NCBI GenBank assembly: GCA_036507955.1
Contig: DATCIH010000124.1
Span: forward strand, 1 to 7,306
Reading direction: 5' to 3'
DNA length: 7,306 bases
Source of the DNA: DATCIH01 sp036507955
GTDB taxonomy: Bacteria; Bacillota; Clostridia; Clostridiales; Clostridiaceae
Below the pieces are notes generated by a model, which was not told where the DNA came from, did not search any database, and worked only from the letters and a program-made list of their open reading frames with translations. Position numbers and translations under genes: made by a program. This document shows positions 5,108 to 7,306 of this stretch, piece after piece. Each line of letters opens with the position of its first letter. Within the stretch, counting starts at the first letter, position 1.

Positions 5108-5137
5108 GCATACAACATTTTACCGAAACATATACTA
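5108..5137 (+). promoter_or_regulatory. Possible sigma-G (forespore) promoter of ytxC
   Basis: GCATA (5108-5112) and TATACTA (5131-5137) are 18 bp apart and match the sigma-G pattern (G-pyrimidine/A-ATR, then CATnmTA) with one mismatch in the -10. Transcription would start only about 16 bases before the ATG at 5160. The reading fits a sporulation gene but rests on pattern match alone; TATACT could also serve as a sigma-A -10, though with a poor -35. Confidence 0.4.
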
Positions 5138-5159
5138 CACTCGAAGGGAAGTGAAGTTG

Positions 5160-6074
5160 ATGCAGTATCAGTATCTCTCAATAGGAGTTAACGATAGCGC
5201 AGAAAACATAGTACAACAAATAGATAAGGAACTTCAGCAACTAAAAGAAGAAAAAATAAATTACTCAATAAAAGAGGTTGATTTTGAGGGTGCAATTTCT
5301 GTAGTGTGCAATATAGAAGAAGATTCATCTGTTGAAAAATCCAATCAATATGAGCTACTTAAATTCCATGTGTCAAATGCTCTTGCTGACCATGTTATAC
5401 AACAATATGAAGTAAAACTGTTAACTAGAATAATAAATAGCAACTATGGATATTTCAATGCATCTGAAAAGAAAGAAATATTGCGTATTTCTCTTAAAAT
5501 AATTCAGAATGATGATAAAGTATTTTTTAATACTCTATTTCAAATAAGACGAAGAAATATGATTGTCAAAAAACTTATGGAATACTTTGAAGGTTCTAGC
5601 AATATAATTTTAGACGGTTTTGTAAATTTCAGACTAAAGGATTATATAAAGGAACTTGAGGATATTATTGATAATGCGGTGGATGATTTTCTTATTGAAA
5701 GAGAGTATAAAGAGTTTATAAGGCTTCTCAGATATTTTGTAGAAATACAAGACTCTAAATTTAATTTTGTACATGTGATAATGCAATATGATAACAAATA
5801 TATCCTGCTCGATGAAAAAAGGCAAGAAATTACTAATGACTGCATACAGGAATTTGTGCCTGATATACCAGAAACAGAGATAAATCATGATGACCTGCTT
5901 GTGAGCTCTCTGATAACAATTGCTCCTAAAAGTATAATAATCCATAATTGGGAGAGGTTCAAAAATCAAAAGCTGCTGGATACCATTAAGAATGTTTTTT
6001 CTGGAAAGGTCTTTCTGTGTAGTGGATGCAATATTTGTGAATATAGTTTTGCAAAATCTGACAGGAAAGAATAA
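5160..6074 (+). CDS. ytxC: Putative sporulation protein YtxC
   Basis: A 304-residue soluble protein of the YtxC family (PF08812), near the size of the Bacillus protein. The diagnostic block is DGFVNFRLKDYIKELEDIID at about residues 152-171, continuing into DDFLIEREYKEFIRLLRYFV and the FNFVHVI...KYILLDE segment near 200-220. The N-terminal third is variable. The C-terminus holds CSGCNIC with Cys at about 287, 290 and 293, a possible metal site. The molecular role of YtxC is unknown; the family is confined to spore formers. ATG 5160 is chosen because AAGGGAAGTGA at 5144-5154 is a good Shine-Dalgarno match with 5 bases of spacing; GTG 5151 would overlap it. It is preceded by a possible sigma-G promoter and followed by a weak hairpin. 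Confidence 0.87.
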   Translation: MQYQYLSIGVNDSAENIVQQIDKELQQLKEEKINYSIKEVDFEGAISVVCNIEEDSSVEKSNQYELLKFHVSNALADHVIQQYEVKLLTRIINSNYGYFNASEKKEILRISLKIIQNDDKVFFNTLFQIRRRNMIVKKLMEYFEGSSNIILDGFVNFRLKDYIKELEDIIDNAVDDFLIEREYKEFIRLLRYFVEIQDSKFNFVHVIMQYDNKYILLDEKRQEITNDCIQEFVPDIPETEINHDDLLVSSLITIAPKSIIIHNWERFKNQKLLDTIKNVFSGKVFLCSGCNICEYSFAKSDRKE

Positions 6075-6094
6075 AGTTTTTGGTCCTATAAAAG

Positions 6095-6120
6095 ATAGTA
6101 AATAATTACTATAAATTTTA
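6095..6120 (+). terminator. Weak A/T-rich hairpin after ytxC
   Basis: ATAGTAA (6095-6101) and TTACTAT (6106-6112) form a perfect 7-bp stem with loop ATAA, followed by AAATTTTA, 20 bases after the ytxC stop. The low stem stability and short T-run make it a poor but possible terminator. Confidence 0.35.
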
Positions 6121-6132
6121 TTATAATATATA

Positions 6133-6161
6133 TTGACAAAAAGGTCGTATGTAAATACAAT
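6133..6161 (+). promoter_or_regulatory. Near-consensus sigma-A promoter
   Basis: TTGACA (6133-6138) is a perfect -35 and TACAAT (6156-6161) differs from the -10 consensus by one base; the spacer is exactly 17 bp. This is the strongest promoter in the window. Transcription should start near 6168. There is no gene until 6495, so it either drives a short RNA ending at the 6320-6346 terminator or a long leader for the P-loop/Gls24 gene. Confidence 0.7.
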
Positions 6162-6185
6162 ATATTGTGTAATTACAATATATTG
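6156..6185 (+). promoter_or_regulatory. Two copies of a palindromic 10-mer over -10 and start site
   Basis: TACAATATATTG occurs at 6156-6167 and again at 6174-6185. Its core CAATATATTG is itself a perfect palindrome, so two dyads sit 18 bp apart on nearly the same face of the helix (under two turns), one covering the -10 and the other just beyond the transcription start. This is a natural place for repressor dimers to block the promoter. Confidence 0.45.
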
Positions 6186-6350
6186 CATTAAAAACAGATA
6201 AACCACTTTATATTTTTTATACAATTGATATAAAGTAATTTATACTTAACTAAAGACAAAAATAACGATTTACTACAGAAAAATTTTATAAATACAAAAG
6301 ATTAATGTCCGGGAAAAAGAAAAGAGAGTCTTATGACTCTCTTTTTCCCT
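6168..6350 (+). ncRNA. Candidate short transcript (about 180 nt) between promoter and terminator
   Basis: The region is bounded by the near-consensus promoter at 6133-6161 and the hairpin at 6311-6349. It is very A/T-rich and has no open frame with a ribosome binding site. It could be a small RNA or the attenuated leader of the gene at 6495. This is predicted only from the two flanking signals. Confidence 0.3.
6311..6349 (+). terminator. Strong hairpin terminator upstream of the P-loop/Gls24 gene
   Basis: AAAAGAGAGTC (6320-6330) and GACTCTCTTTT (6335-6345) make a perfect 11-bp stem with loop TTAT, ending in T5. GGGAAAA (6311-6317) can add pairs with TTTTCCC below. It lies about 150 bases after the 6133 promoter start and 146 bases before the next gene. 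It ends a short RNA, terminates ytxC transcription, or acts as an attenuator in the leader. Confidence 0.65.
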
Positions 6351-6420
6351 ATACAAAGATTGAATTATATAATAAACTTGAAGAAACATGTAAATAATTC
6401 TGATTAAAGAACAAATAAGT

Positions 6421-6484
6421 AACCCCTCCCCAAATGGGAAGTTATCGTTTGATTGTTCCTAAAGATCAAAATTGTTTTTTAGGA
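6421..6484 (+). promoter_or_regulatory. Structured leader that can hide the ribosome binding site
   Basis: Three possible stems lie just before the gene. TCCC (6427-6430) / GGGA (6436-6439) has an outer TAAC/GTTA. TTTGAT (6448-6453) pairs with ATCAAA (6465-6470). TCCTAAA (6457-6463) pairs with TTTAGGA (6478-6484), covering the first bases of the AGGAGGTG site (6481-6488). The second and third interlock and cannot form together as simple stems, which suggests a switch. No known riboswitch class was recognised. Confidence 0.35.
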
Positions 6485-6494
6485 GGTGTACTCT

Positions 6495-7306
6495 TTGAAA
6501 GTTATAGGATTTGTTGGACCGAGTGGCACGGGTAAAAGTCATAGGGCCTCATGGGTTGCAAGAGAGCACGGCACTGACTTTATAATAGATGATGGGTTGC
6601 TTATAAAGGGTAACCAGATAATTGCTGGTGTTTCAGCTAAGAGAGAAATTACAAAAATTGCTTCTATAAAAAGAGCCTTGTTTACTGATAAAAAACATAC
6701 AGAGGATGTAGTGAATACTCTAAAAACTTATGATACCCAAATTCTATTGATTATTGGGACATCAGACGGAATGGTAGAGGCAATAGCGGAGAGGCTTGGA
6801 ATAGGTTCCATTGATGAAAAGGTTTATATAACAGATGTGGCCAGTGAATATGAGATTAAGCAGGCTTTGTCTACAAGAAGAGAACAGGGAAAGCATGTAA
6901 TTCCTGTTCCTACCTTTGAAATCAAAAAGGATTTTTCAGGTTATTTTTTGGATCCTCTCCAGATATTCAGGAGAAAAGGAAAGGGCAGTTATCAGCTAGT
7001 AGGTGAAAAATCTGTTGTACGTCCAACCTTTAGCTATATGGGAAATTACACCATATCTGATTATACAATATATCAGATAGTGGAGTTTGTGACCTCGAAT
7101 ATTGAAGGAGTATCTAAAATATCAAGGTTTAGAGCAGAAAACAGACCAGATGGTATATATATAGAAATGGATTTGGTGCTTATCTATGGCTGTTTGATAA
7201 AGCAACTTCTCAGAGAGGTTCAAGAGAAGGTAAGTGAGCAAATAAAACACCTAACAGCGCTTAATATAAGAAGAATGAATGTAGTAGCAAAAAGCTTGGT
7301 TATGGA
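6495..7306 (+). CDS. P-loop ATP-binding protein with Asp23/Gls24 domain, partial at 3' end
   Basis: The frame stays open to the window edge: 270 residues seen, C-terminus missing. The N-terminus MKVIGFVGPSGTGKSHRASW holds a Walker A motif (GPSGTGKS, 8-15) right after a first strand. IIDDGLLI (30-37) and ILLIIGTSDGM (83-93) are further nucleotide-fold strands, so about residues 1-145 form a P-loop domain. Residues about 173-270 match the Asp23/Gls24 envelope-stress family: YTISDYTIYQIVEFVTSNIE, then GVSKISRF, the strand IYIEMDLVLIYG (221-232), then REVQEKVSEQIKHLTALNIR and MNVVAKSLV. Family members are often linked to cell-envelope stress or amyloid-like surface networks; the role of the fusion is not known to me. 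The TTG start at 6495 is fixed by AGGAGGTG (6481-6488), 6 bases upstream. The leader looks structured. Confidence 0.85.
   Translation, partial: MKVIGFVGPSGTGKSHRASWVAREHGTDFIIDDGLLIKGNQIIAGVSAKREITKIASIKRALFTDKKHTEDVVNTLKTYDTQILLIIGTSDGMVEAIAERLGIGSIDEKVYITDVASEYEIKQALSTRREQGKHVIPVPTFEIKKDFSGYFLDPLQIFRRKGKGSYQLVGEKSVVRPTFSYMGNYTISDYTIYQIVEFVTSNIEGVSKISRFRAENRPDGIYIEMDLVLIYGCLIKQLLREVQEKVSEQIKHLTALNIRRMNVVAKSLVM

Noticed and set aside
5634..6224. Long minus-strand open frame (196 codons) antisense to ytxC
   Set aside because: It lies opposite the well-supported ytxC gene, has an A/T-driven Ile/Tyr/Phe-rich composition and no good ribosome binding site.
6305..6397. 30-codon plus-strand frame starting MSGKKKRESY
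   Set aside because: It runs through the terminator hairpin, lacks a ribosome binding site, and its Lys/Glu-rich start is explained by the hairpin sequence.
6421..6490. Known riboswitch (preQ1 type) before the P-loop/Gls24 gene
   Set aside because: The compact size and position are suggestive, but the conserved preQ1 aptamer sequence is not present.
1..7306. CRISPR array, tRNA or rRNA gene
   Set aside because: No regularly spaced repeats with spacers and no tRNA or rRNA signatures were seen on either strand.

Overview
The window looks like a chromosomal segment of a low-GC, endospore-forming anaerobic Clostridia bacterium, possibly of the Ruminiclostridium / Clostridium cellulolyticum type. 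The genus is inference. The evidence is the strong A/T bias, an alpha/beta-type small acid-soluble spore protein gene, a ytxC-type sporulation gene, GGAGG ribosome binding sites and two TTG starts. No rRNA, tRNA or CRISPR array was seen.

Layout. Positions 1-130 are the 3' end of a group II intron: domain V, domain VI with a bulged branch-point A, and an AC 3' boundary. Ten bases later a GTGCG motif and hairpins may mark a second intron remnant. A truncated tyrosine-recombinase fragment follows (279-521), then a small coiled-coil protein gene (647-898) with an extended -10 promoter, then a decayed reading frame. This left part reads as a worn mobile-element landing zone.

From 1053 to 3661 all genes are on the minus strand: a YvyF-like zinc-ribbon/HTH protein, a small ferredoxin-fold regulator of the TM1266 type, an AI-2E-family membrane transporter, a SASP gene and a DUF378 two-helix membrane protein. 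The SASP and DUF378 genes each have a strong hairpin terminator and behave as separate transcription units. Several perfect palindromes lie in their upstream regions. A GC-rich nested hairpin element sits between the first two genes.

A non-coding stretch of about 500 bases (3662-4167) separates the divergent minus and plus units. On the plus strand come a TTG-started DUF6873 GME-fold (pentein-like) protein, then ytxC preceded by a plausible forespore sigma-G promoter. After an A/T-rich region come a near-consensus sigma-A promoter with two copies of a palindromic 10-mer, a strong hairpin terminator and a structured leader. These lead into a gene fusing a P-loop ATP-binding domain to an Asp23/Gls24 envelope-stress domain, cut by the right edge.

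Functionally, SASP (spore DNA protection) and YtxC point to sporulation. DUF378 and the AI-2E-family protein are membrane proteins of uncertain substrate. The most promising material for new biology is the right end, where a short promoter-operator-terminator unit precedes a P-loop/Gls24 fusion whose ribosome binding site can pair with its own leader.
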